Source: Dillenia suffruticosa (Eukaryota; Streptophyta; Magnoliopsida; Dilleniales; Dilleniaceae). From it: a stretch of 64,000 nucleotides of DNA. This document shows, piece by piece, positions 22,502 to 34,195 of this stretch. Each line of letters begins with the position of its first letter. Within the stretch, counting starts at the first letter, position 1. A program made the translations under genes and the position numbers. Below the pieces are notes generated by a model. It worked only from the letters and a program-made list of their open reading frames with translations. It made no database searches and was not told the DNA's origin. Location of the stretch: positions 14,089,001 to 14,153,000 of the forward strand of contig JAVTVX010000027.1 in assembly GCA_033439265.1 (NCBI GenBank), written 5' to 3'.

Positions 22502-25500
22502 TCACATACAATAACAACAATAATAAACTGAATCTTAATTCAAATTTTGGGATCAGCCATTTAAAAGATCAATGTACGAGAGAGGAAAAAATATAAAATT
22601 AAAATTTGAAAGCAAAAATGAAGAAAGATAAAACAAAAAAATAAAAATAAAAATAATGAAAAAAAGAAAAAAAATAGATTATCCATAGAAATTTAAAATA
22701 ATAATAATAATTCAACTGGTTCGAATTCTCCTACACCACTAATTCTTATCTAAAATCATTTTCTCAAGTAAACTCGACGCTCATTTTTACGGATAATTTG
22801 TATCTAGATTTTCAAGGGGTTTATTTCAATATTTTACTAAATTTTTTATATTTAAGGTCTCGCTTCTTCTAATTGGTGTGTTTTTGGGTTTTTGTTACAT
22901 ATGTCCAAACTTCTTTATGCGATACCCTCTCATCTTATCCACTATTGAATTCACTCCTAGCTTAGTACATTTTCATTTTTAATCATATTTTTCTAATTTT
23001 ACTATATATCCATTTGAATACTTTCATTTTAGTAACAACTATTTTACGTTATTGTTGTTCTTTAATTGTTGAACACTCAATGTTATGCAATAATGTAGAT
23101 TTTATTGTGAACCTATAAAAGTTCTCCTTCAACTGTGACGGTATCGTGTGATCAGAAAAAATTCTGGATGTTCTTCTCCATTTCATCCAAGCTGCTTAGA
23201 TCCTATGATTCATATCTCTATCTATATTGTCATCGTTTTGAATGATGGACCCAAGATATATAAAACGTTCTCTTTTTGGTATGCGTTGTCTTTTTAACTT
23301 ATTCATTTTTTCATTATTCTGATAACTGTCACTAAATGTATATTTCATATACTCAGTTTTTAACACACTCAATTTAAATTTTTTGGATCCTAGTATGTTC
23401 CTTAATAACTCCAATTTAGTACAAATATTTGCCCTAATTTCATCGACTAACAATATTATTTGCAAAAAGTATAAGTATTTCATTTTGAATGTTTTTTGTT
23501 ATTTTATCTATCACTATTGCAAAAAGAATGGAGACTTTATGTAGAATCTTGGAGAAGTCCAATGTTAATTGGGATGCTATCACTTAAACCCCCATAGGTT
23601 CTTACATTAATAATAGCTCTTTTATACATATCTTTGATGAGATCAATATATTTCAAGGAGATTTCCCCCTTCATCAATGCTCACCCCATTATGTCCTTGA
23701 GAACTTTATTATATGCTTTTTTTAGATCAATGAATACCATAAGCAAGGCTCTCTTCTGTGCTGAATGGTTTTGGTAGTGAATCGTTCTCACATAAATCTA
23801 AATTGATTTTGAGATATACTTACCTTCGATCTTAATTTATGCTCTATCATTCTCTCCCACAGATTCATAATATGACTAGTAAGTTCAATTTTTTACAATT
23901 GGATCAATCTTGTGCGTCTCCTTTATTCTTATAAAATGGTACAACTGTGTTCACCCTTTATATTTGGAGCATTTTTTTGATTTGTCAAATTTTGTTAAAA
24001 AGATCCATCAACATTGCTATCCCCACTTTACTCAAGCACTTCTACATCTCAATTGAGATGCCAATGAGTTCTATGCTTTTATTATTCTTCATTTTCTTTA
24101 ATGCGTCCCTTATTCATGAGCTCGAATTTTTTAAAATCCAAATCGATCTCCTCTATAGGCATCACAATATCGGCGATATCTCTTGTACTCTCAACGTTAA
24201 ATAGGTGATCAAAATAATTCCTTTAACACTTTCTTATGTCATCATTCCTTATGAGGACACTATTGGTCTCACTCTTAATACCCTAATATCATTTAGATAT
24301 TTTTCTTTCCTATCTCTTAGTTTGGCAATTTTGTAAATTTCTTTTTCTCGATCCTTAATTTTTAGTTTTTTATATAATTCATTGTTTACCTTTTTTTTTG
24401 ATTCGCAAATAATCTTCTTCACCTTTTTCTTTTTTGCAATCTTGTATTTCTCAAATATATTGTTACCTTTCTTACTTTCAAGATTTTTATATTACTCATT
24501 TGATTCATATAATACTTGGATTTCTTCACTCTAGTACCATGACTCTTTGCTTATTGGTGTCCAACCCTTAGATATGCCAAGAATCTCATTTTCTAAATTC
24601 TTGATATTATTAGACATTTCTACCAACGTGATTTTCGAATCATCATTAGCAGTTATCTCTAAAGGTTGCAATTGTTTTCTCTTTCACATTCCACCACATA
24701 ATTCTTGGTTTCATAAATTGGTGATCTTTCTTGTCTTTTAGGCACAATCACATATAAAACAAAAAAACTATATTGAGTTGCTATACTCTCTTATGATATA
24801 ACCTTACAATCCTTACAAGTCATTTTATCGCCCTCTTGGTAAGGAAGAAATCAATTTGACTGACATTTGACCAATTTCTGTGTGATTCTTTTCCTTGAAG
24901 AAAGTGTTATGAGTATCAAATTGAATATCATGACAAACTCTAAAATGATATCTCCGTCTCATTCTTACTACTAAAGCCAAAATTTTCATATATGACTCCA
25001 AATTTCTCATTATTCTCACTTATATGTTCATTTAGATTTTCTCTAATAAATAACTTCTTCCTACTAGATCTCCTTTTCATCTGGATCTTCCCGAAACTGT
25101 TGTTTACTAGTTGCATCAACACCTATTTGAGATACATAAACACTGGCTATATTAATTACGTAATCTCTGCTAACTAACTTCCTAAGCAAAATTCTTTCTC
25201 TTTTCTTTCTAATCTCCGTTACATCCTTTTGTAAGTTTTCCTATCCCGTTCTTAGTTTTATCCTTATTTGTGTACCAAAACTTAATGCTATATAAGCTCT
25301 ACTTCTCTAGTCTTTTTTCCTACCCACTTAGTTTCTTGAAAACATATAATATTAATTCTCTATCCAGTCATTATTTTTCTTATCCATCCTAATTTATAGG
25401 TTAAGAATCCTATATTCCAATTGGTTAAATAAATCCTATTTTCATGGATTATCTTCTTTACTCGCACCCATTCACATAAATACGAGAACCCTTGCCTATT

Positions 25501-25690
25501 TGACACTGCATCCAAGTGGTGATGTGACGTGTCACTTTCAGGCAACGGCTTAGAGGCTCTTGCTAACTTGTCACTACACCCAAGATTCAGTGCAGCGCGT
25601 TACTGAGAAAAAAATGCACCAATAAATTTTATATAATTGTTCTCATTTTGGTTTTGACAAAAATTTTATACTGATTGTCAATTTATCCTT
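22502..25690 (-). mobile_element. RTE-type LINE, near full length (copy 1)
   Basis: About 3.2 kb, the usual full length of plant RTE elements, minus strand. The 3' tail at the left edge is (TTG)n with GGCTGATCCCAAAATTTG (22516-22560). Readable parts: RT C-terminus 23483-23196 (KTEYMKYTFS..FIYLGSIIQND), an RT active site near 23460 reading FANN instead of FADD, and the endonuclease start near 25440-25400 (LTNWNIGFLTYKLG). Many stops and frameshifts are present. The 5' UTR part (25545-25690) ends abruptly against the 3' end of the next copy. Confidence 0.8.
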
Positions 25691-28600
25691 TACCCAGATT
25701 TGGGATCGACTATGACAGAGTTAGGAGAGAGCTGAGAGAAAAAATAAAATAAAAATAAAATAAAATAATGTAAAATAAAAATATGAAAACAAAATTAAAG
25801 ATGATAAAATTTAAAAATAAAAATAATAAAAAAGAAATAAAAATAAATTATCCATAAAAATTTGAAATAATAATAATAATGTATTAATTTAACTGATTCA
25901 GATTTTCCTTCGCCACTCATAACTGTTGGTTTCAACGATCTATTCCAATATTTTACTAAAAGTCTTACATTTAATGTTTCGCTCTTCCTAACCGGTGCGT
26001 TTTTGAATTTTCATTGCAAATGTCCAAATCACTATAGGTAATATTTTTTCATCATGTACAATTAAATTCACTTTCAAGTTGGTGCACATCTCTTATTTTT
26101 AATTTTATCTTTTCTAATGTTACCAGATATTAATATGAATATCTTCATTTTAACTACATTCATTTTATACTCATGTTGTTTAATAACCAACATTCAGTAT
26201 CATATAATAATACAGCTCTTATTGCGGTTTTATAAAACTTCTTCTTCAACTACAATGGTATCATGCAATTACATATCACTCTAGATCCATATCTCCATTT
26301 CATTTAAGCCGCTTGAATCCTTTGATTCATATCATCATGTATGTTGCCATCACTTTGAATGATTGATTCAAGATATTTAAAATGTTCACTCTTTCGTATA
26401 TTCTGTTCTTTTAACTTAATCGTTTCTTTATCATTCAGATAACTGTTATTAAACGTACATGTCATATATTTAGTTTTTTACCGACTCAATCTAAATCTCT
26501 TGGATTCTAGTGACTCTACATAAATCCAATTTAACGCTAATACCCTCCTTAGTTTTATTGACCAACACTATATTATCTGCACAAATCATACCCCATGGCA
26601 CTTTATTTTAGATGTTCTTCGTTATTTCTTTCAATCACTACTGTAAAAGGAGTAGATTTAATGGTGAACCTTGATGAACCTCGATGTTAATTGTGAAACT
26701 GCAATGTTAATTGTGAAGCTATTACTTAAACCGTTATAGGTTTTTATATTGGTAACAACTCTCTCATATATATTTTTGATGAGATCAATGTATTTTAAAG
26801 AGATCTTTTTTTTCATTAATACCCACCACAATACCTTTGGGAACATATCATATGCTTTTTCCAAATCAATGACTACCGTATGCAAATTTTTCTTCTCTGC
26901 TTTAAATGTATCCATGAATTGTATGAACAAATGAATGGTTTTGGTGTTGGATTATCTTGACATAAATCTAAATTGATTTTAAAACACACTTACATCTAAT
27001 ATCAATATATGATCCATCACTCTCTCCCATATTTTTATAGTATGACTATATGTTTAATTCTCCTGTAATTGGAATAATCTTGTATGCCTCCTTTTTTCTT
27101 ATATAGTTGTGCAAATTTGCATTCCCTTTATATTTGGTACATTTTCTTGCTTTTTCAAATTTTGTTAAGCAGATCCGTCAACATCCCTATCTCTAATTCA
27201 CACAAACACTTTCACACCTCAATAAGGATGACATCAAGTCCTATGACTATTATTTTTTATTTTGCGTTTAAAATCTTTATTGATCTCCTCTACAGGTATT
27301 GTGATATCGTCGATATCTCTTGTTCCCTTAACATTAAAGAGGCTATCAAAACAATCCATTCAAGGCTTTCTTATATTCTCATTTCTTACAAGAACACTAT
27401 TAGTTTTACTCTTAATATATCTAACCTCATTTAGATATTCTCTTTCTATTCCTTAGTTTAACAATTCCGTAAAACTCCTTTTCTCCATTCGTAGTTTCTA
27501 GTTTCTAGTTTCTAGTTTCTTGTATAATTCGTTACCTTGCTTTTTGATTCTTTTTTATTCGTGAACAATTTTTTTTACTTCTTTTTTTGGCAATCTTGTA
27601 TTTCTCAAATGCATCGTTATTTCTCTTACTTTTAAGATTCCTATAATATTCTTGTTTGGCTTGTATGATAGGTTGGATTCTCTTATTCCACCGCTATGAC
27701 TCTTTGCTTATTGGTGTGCAACCCTTAGACACGCAAGAACTCCTTACCTAAATTCCTAATATGATTAGACATTTCTACCCACATGTTTTTTGAATTATCA
27801 TTAGCATGCCAGATAGCTATTCACTAGATAGCTACTTGAATTAACTTGTCTTTAAAGGTTTCTATCTTTTCCTATTTTAGATTCCACAACTTAATTTTTA
27901 GCTCCATAAATTGACGATCCTTCTTGTGCCTTTTAGGCACATGCACATTTAAAACTAAAAGTCTATATTGAGTTGTTACACTCTCTCTTGGTATAATCTT
28001 GTAATCCCTATAGGTTATTCTATTACCCCGTCATTGTTCTCACCTACGTGCTCATTTGGGTTTTCTCTAATAAATAACTTCTCCCCACTAGGTATGATTC
28101 ATATAAATTTATTTAGATTTTCTCATAACTATTATTTACTATTTGCATCTACATTTATTTGAGATGTATAAACATTAACTATATTAATTATATTTTTTTC
28201 CACTAACTAGCTTGACAAGCAAAATATCTCCCTTGTGATCTTCACTACATTCTCTGGTAAGTCTTTATGAACAATTATTTTTACCCTGTTCTTAGTTCTA
28301 TCTTTACTTATGTACTAAACTTATGACCGTAAGTCTCTACTTCTCTAATATTTTCCCCCACCTACTTAGTTTCTTGATGACAGATAATATTAATTTTTTG
28401 TGTAGTCATTACTTCTATTTCTAACTTGCCGGTTAACGATCTTATGTTCCAAGTGGGTAGGCGACTTATCTTCGTGGACCAACTTCTTTATGCATACCCA
28501 TTCACATAAATATGGGAACCCTTGCCTTCTTAACACCACATCGAGGCGGCAATGTGGCACATTGCTTTCGGGCGACGTCCTAGAGGCTCTTGCTAACTTA

Positions 28601-28778
28601 TCACTACACTCGGGATCCGGTGCAGTGTGTCGCTGAGAAGGGAACGCTTAAATAAATTTTCTATTTTGGTCTGTCATGGTGTTGACAAAAGTTTCACATC
28701 TTCTGTTAACCAACCACAACCCTCCTTCTTTGTTTGGACTTGGGACAGGCAGTGTTGAAAAAAATACCGACAGAGTTC
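25691..28778 (-). mobile_element. RTE-type LINE, near full length (copy 2), head-to-tail with copy 1
   Basis: About 3.1 kb, minus strand, and alignable by eye to copy 1 throughout (for example GACTCTTTGCTTATTGGTGT at 24540 and 27698). Readable parts: RT 26930-26658 (DLEKAYDMFPKVLWW.. in the conserved palm region), active site near 26600 reading ADN, and the 5' UTR at 28500-28778. The 3' tail lacks the (TTG)n and is cut off at the junction with copy 1. The two copies differ by roughly a fifth of positions by eye, so they are not a recent duplication. Confidence 0.75.
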
Positions 28779-29480
28779 AATAGGCGGTTTCACATCTCGA
28801 GGGTAATACAATAATGTAAAAATAAGCACCATGAAGTAAATAAAAGCCTTAATCTTATTAGAAATATTTGCCTTCCAACTAAAATTATTTTGGAGGGTGT
28901 TGGGGAAGGCTGATAATAAGATGGAAAAGAGAAATATTGGTAAAAGCACTCAAAGTTTCAAGATTCCAAAGCCTAATGTTAGGAATATTGTGAGAATGCT
29001 CATTTCAAAAAGAAGAATATATAACAACTTCTCTATCATTAAAATTTCTTAAGAAGTGAAAGTTCCAAGAGGATTCTCCCAATTATATAAATCTTTCATA
29101 GTGGTGGAACTAAGTCCAGACAAGCTATACAGTCGAGGAAAAGAAATGGCAAGTCCCCCCAATCCAAGAATCCTCCAAAAATAAAATGAAATATGAATTT
29201 CCATGGATTACAATGAGAAACTCATGCTCTAGTATTGGCATCCCATCCATAACGTCGGAGATCATAGTTAGTCTTCACAATCCAATGCCATAAAGAATTG
29301 GGTTCCACATTATCAAGATTCAAACCACCCTCTGACTTATGTTTTGAAATCTAATCCCATCTGACCAAATGATATTTCTTAGCCAACCCACTTCAAGATC
29401 AAAGAAAGTTTCTCATTAACTTCTCAATCTTATCTGCAACTGCAATAGGAATTCTAGAAAAGGGAAAACAGTAAGAAGAT
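28779..29480 (-). mobile_element. L1-type LINE fragment (RT C-terminus)
   Basis: Homologous to the 31030-32885 L1. Read on the minus strand it gives NLDNVEPNSLWHWIVKTNYD-like text (about 29320-29260), matching the conserved G.L.L....N.ALL.KW region of plant L1 ORFs. It begins with the 17-bp AATAGGCGGTTTCACAT repeated at 22443. Confidence 0.55.
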
Positions 29481-30539
29481 GTTTAATTTGGTGATATTAA
29501 ACAAGAAAATGCTAATAAAAAAGTAATACACTCAAATCGAGAAACAGAAACAAAATTTATGTGGTTTGACTAAGTGGCCTATGTCCATGGGTGGAGAAAG
29601 TATAAAATTCACTATGTCAAACTGGGGAAAGAACAATTGAGTGGCTTCTAAAAAAATCCTCATACATCCAAAACTCAATAAAGTCTAATCAAAACCCTAT
29701 AGGGTTACAACTCATACAAAATGCAACTGATGCGTACTATATAAATTCTGATACTGGTCGGATGTGTAGTGCCCCGAGATCTCATTTACAATTCATAAAC
29801 CCCACTGGCCCCATTCCTAGTCCGCTCCAAGATATTTTCTGTCTTATGGCATCCTTATAAATTCTAGTCGAAGTTCTTCAATTTAATCATTTAATATAAG
29901 ACTAGAAATGTGACCAAGAATTATTACTTTTGATTGTTAAGTGTGGTAATATAAATATGAAGAACAATATGAATGCATGATGTTAAAAGTCCACTATCCA
30001 CATTGTGAAATCTATGCTTTGAAGGCATGAAATTAGGCAAAATATTATCAAATATTCTCAAAATAGTACCAGTAATTGATTCATTCACAAAATCCAACAT
30101 ATTAAAGCTTATGTATTATTTGAAATAAAACTTCCATCATCTTCAACATCGCAACTTATAGTGTTGCTCCCACTGGCTGCTGAGGGTGCTAAAGTAAAAG
30201 CCTTCATCTCATACTTGCCACATGCAATTCCCACTTTCTCATGCATCAAAAACATAGAAGCTTGTGTCATTACCTTATCATTTGAAGTGACACCAAAATA
30301 GAGTAGTGCTCCGAAGCTTGCCCTAAAATCAAGCTGAAATTTTTACCTCGCCAAGATTGTCATCTTTGGATTGGCAATGAATGTGTATAGGATTGTTATT
30401 GGTGCTCAATATATTAATCATGTGAACCCAATTGTGCTCTAAAATTCCTTTTGCTTCAAATGCACTTGATTATTAGGGCTGGTTGAGGTAGGACCAAATT
30501 AAAGGTTCAAATCAAGAAAACATTATTACCAATGACATA
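29481..30539. other. Unassigned; possible decayed gene fragment on the minus strand
   Basis: About 29490-29900 looks like noncoding repeat DNA (TATGTCCATGGGTGGAG..). From about 30285 down to 30115 the minus strand has a clean reading, VMTQASMFLMHEKVGIACGK, then YEMKAFTLAPSAASGSNTIS, then CDVEDDGSFISNNT and a stop. It has coding-like composition, but I cannot name a family. It could be a gene fragment carried by a transposon. Confidence 0.3.
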
Positions 30540-31576
30540 CAATTAAAACTGTATATTATACAATTCCCAAAAATACATAAATTATATAATATATATATAT
30601 ATATATTATAATTTACATATTGTGCCTTATCGCCGTATGTGTATCTTGTTGATATAAAACAAACCTTTTAATGCTCATTTTTCGGTGTCGGGCATGATGG
30701 CTCTCCAATCCCATTTCAAATTTTCTATTGTTTTTATAAATTTCCAAGGCGTGAGCTTTGAGGGAGTATAAAAAATAATTTTGTCTCATAAAAGAGAATG
30801 CCCAGTAGTCTGAATGCACCATGTGAAGGCCAAGATGACACATTTCCACCACGAATGGGCATCTTTCTTTCCTCCAAAACCTCTAAATTTCGTGAGAAAT
30901 AAATCATAAATTCTCCAGGAGCATAGTCCAAACATTGTCATACATAGCAAAATGACAGTCCACATCTCCTTTGAGATAGAGCAATGCAAAAAACAAGTGA
31001 TCTCTAGATTCAAAGTTGGTGCCCATGACAGACACAACCGGGAGATAGCTTTATAAGGTCTCCTCTTCTGAAGAAAATCATTGGTATTAATTTTATTAAA
31101 TATAATAGATCATATAAAAGCTTTAACTGTAGTAGGAATTTTTACCTTCGAAACAAAATTATTTAATTGAAAATGAAGATTTTGGGGGAATCTAGTTAGA
31201 TGGTGAAAAACAGCTTGACAAGTATTAAGGTCCCGGGACTTCAAATGCTAGAGTCAGAAGCAAAAGGAGAAGGTTCATTATCATGAACGAGAGAAATCAA
31301 AGATAAAAGCTCAATTGCTTCAACTATTAAGATTCTTTAGAAAATGAAAATTCCAAAAAGGTGAATGACCCTCCATAATATAAAAACCTTTGGTAAGGGT
31401 AAAGAAGTTTGAATAATCTATAAAGTGAGGCAAAGAGCTTGATAAGGGGGAATCCCTAACCCACGTGCCTCCCAAAGTAACACACGAGAATCATCACCAA
31501 CCTTAAAAGTATACTAAAGAAAGAAAAATCATACAATTAGTACTGTATATTATACAATTCCCAAAAATACATAAAT

Positions 31577-31626
<50 letters not shown>

Positions 31627-32885
31627 TTACATATTGTGCCTTATCGCCGTATGTGTATCTGTTGATATAAAACAAACCTTTTAATGCTCATTTTTCGGTG
31701 TCAGGGATGTATATCAGTTATTTGGGCAGAGATGACTAAGACATGATGGCTTTCCAATCCCATTTCAAATCTTCTATTGTTTTTATAAATTTCCAAGGCG
31801 TGAACCCTGATGGAGTATAAAAAATAATTTTGTCTTGTAAAAGAGAATGCCCAATGGTCTGATCTCCAAATGCACCATGTGAAGGCCAAGATGACACATT
31901 TCCACCACGAATGGGCATATTTCTTTCCTTCAAAACCTCTAAAATTCGTGAGAAATAAATCAAAAATTCTCCGGGAGCACAGTCCAAACATTGTCATAAA
32001 TAGCAAAATGACGGTTCCATGTCTCTTTTGAGATAGGGCAATGCAAAAAACAAGTGATTTCTAGATTCAAAGTTGGTGCCACATGACAGGCGCAACTGGG
32101 AGATAGCTTTATAAGGTTTCCTCTTCTGAAGAAAATCATTGGTATTAATTTTATTAAACACAATAGATCATATAAAAGCTTTAACTTTAGTAGGAATTTT
32201 TGCCTTCGAAATAAAATTATTTAATTGAAAATGAAGATTTTGGGGGAATCTAGTTAGATGGTGAAAAATAGATTGACAAGTATTAAGGTCCCAGGACTTC
32301 AAATGCTAGAGTCAGAAGCATAAGGAGAAGGTTCATTATCATGAATGAGAGAAATCAAAGATAAAAGCTCAATTGCTTCTATGGTTAAGATTCCTTAGAA
32401 AATGAAAATTTCGAAAAGGTGAATGACCCTCCATAATATAGAAACCTTTGGTAGGGGTAAAGAAGTTTGAATAACCTATAAAGTGAGGCAAAGAGCTTGA
32501 TAAGGGGGAATCACTGATCCACGTGCCTCGCAAAATAATACACAAGAATCATCACCAACCTTAAAAGTATACTAAAGAAAGAAAAATATTATATAAATAA
32601 GAAATAAATTTCCAAGGATTGCAATGAGAAACACACACTCCGGCATTGACACCCCATTTATTGTGACAGGGACCATATGTGCTCTTTATAATCCTATGCC
32701 AAAGAAAATTAAATTCTAAAGGAAGTCTTTATAGCCATCTGCTTGCCAAAAAAATATGTTCATAAAAGTTAAATTGCCAAGATCCAACCCACCTTTAGAT
32801 CTAGGTTTACACACTTGATCCCGACTAACCAAATGATCTTTGCTATCCAACCCACTACTGGACCAAAGGAAGATAATTGAACAAA
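30540..32885 (-). mobile_element. L1-type LINE 3' half with an internal 1 kb tandem duplication
   Basis: Minus strand. The reverse-transcriptase C-terminus (32880-32560) runs into a zf-RVT region. The zf-RVT region appears twice: 31037-30613 (LEITCFLHCSISKEMWTVIL..YDLFLTKFRGFGGKKDAHSW, WWKCVILAFTWCI) and 32090-31701 (the same text with small changes). The duplicated units are about 30540-31525 and 31530-32590. Both begin with TTATACAATTCCCAAAAATA, a (TA)n tract and TGCCTTATCGCCGTATGTG. They are very similar, so the duplication is younger than the L1 insertion. Confidence 0.75.
31580..31621. repeat. (TA)n microsatellite
   Basis: An uninterrupted run of about 20 TA units; the sister tract at about 30590-30606 in the other L1 unit is shorter. 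Confidence 0.8.
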
Positions 32886-34095
32886 CAAGTTTCATTTATA
32901 ATTGAACCCATATAACTAACTAAACTTTGGTTTTCAGATGTTGTTTCTTTATCTTTTATTTTTTTAGTTTCATTTTTGTGTTAAGCATTTATACTGACTT
33001 ATAAATGAACGAACAATTGGAAAGATGCCTACGATGACTTCAAAATTGCAAGTGCTAATGATTATTGTGATGGGCCCACATGTGTTGCTTATAGAAGTTG
33101 TGTTTGGATTCCTTGAGAACCTTTAGATTTTATGACATGTAAGTTTTAGCTTGTGTTTAAGGAACTGGATATAGGTATTAAAGTACCAGACAAATGCTTC
33201 TGCAGGGACAGTGGAAGGGGTGATACTCCAGATACCAGATCCTTTAAAAGATCTTATACGCAATGTCATGTTATCTAGACTCTCAATGCTTGAGGAGTGC
33301 ACTGTGGAAATGAAGTTTTGATACCATTAAGCAAAATGTATTTCATTCTATTTAGTGCTATCAGATCTATTTCATTTGTAATTGAAATTGCATACCATTT
33401 TTTGCAGCCTTCAGCTCTCATGATGAGATTTTGACATAAAGGGGACAGTTCAGCTCTTTCCGTAATGCATTCCTTATTCATGTCTGAGCCGCTTTCTTCA
33501 TACTCAGGTCCAAACATGTCTTCCCATATTGGGGCCTTGATTTAGGAACCAGGTAAGATAACTTGTCTTACGTGTACTGTTTACTGACCAGCACTGACTT
33601 CAATGTAACTGCTTTAGATGTTAACTATCAAGGAAGGGAAGCTATTCCTTTGCTTGAAAATGTTGTGAATTGATCGGTAATGATAAAGAAATCTAAGCTG
33701 GTTTTACTGCCAACCTTATGAGTCACTTTAAGTGCAATGCTTACCAAGAAAATAGATTCAATTTCAAATGTTCAGGTGTAAGCATATGTGCTGAAAGTAA
33801 TTCTGTATATCACGCCATGATTTTATTAGTTTTGCTCATGTCAGCAACCTAAATAGGGCATAGTAGGGCTGCAACCGGGTTCTTGGGCATCCAAAGAACC
33901 CAATCAATCTGACTAATTTGGGTTTTATTCTTCTTCTTCTTCTTCTTTGTTTGTTTGTCCATTTTGGTTATAAATGCTGGGACCATGGTTATGCCATTCC
34001 AGATGTCGGTTCAAGTTTTCAATTCTTGATTCTAAACTGGATACGTTACACTCCATGGGGTTTGATCATTATATTTAAAAATATGCAATTCTCAT
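32886..34095. other. Unassigned region with one minus-strand open frame
   Basis: Non-repetitive composition. The minus frame 33517-33275 (MFGPEYEESGSDMNKECITE..) is 80 residues, acidic then basic, with coding-like amino-acid use, and the frame stays coding-like upstream (APIWED). I cannot assign it to a family, and it may be an exon of a decayed gene. A (TTC)n tract lies at 33929-33948. Confidence 0.3.
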
Positions 34096-34195
34096 ACAAC
34101 AACAACAACCTGAACGTTAATCCAAAATTTTGGGGTCGGCCAAAAACACTTAATTCTTATAAAATTTATTTATTTTGTTTTATTTTTTTTTTCCA
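34096..34195 (-). mobile_element. RTE-type LINE 3' tail, severely 5'-truncated
   Basis: The minus strand reads GGCCGACCCCAAAATTTTGG, ATTAACGTTCAGG, (TTG)n, the same tail as at 11600 and 22502. Only about 100 bases are left. Confidence 0.7.
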
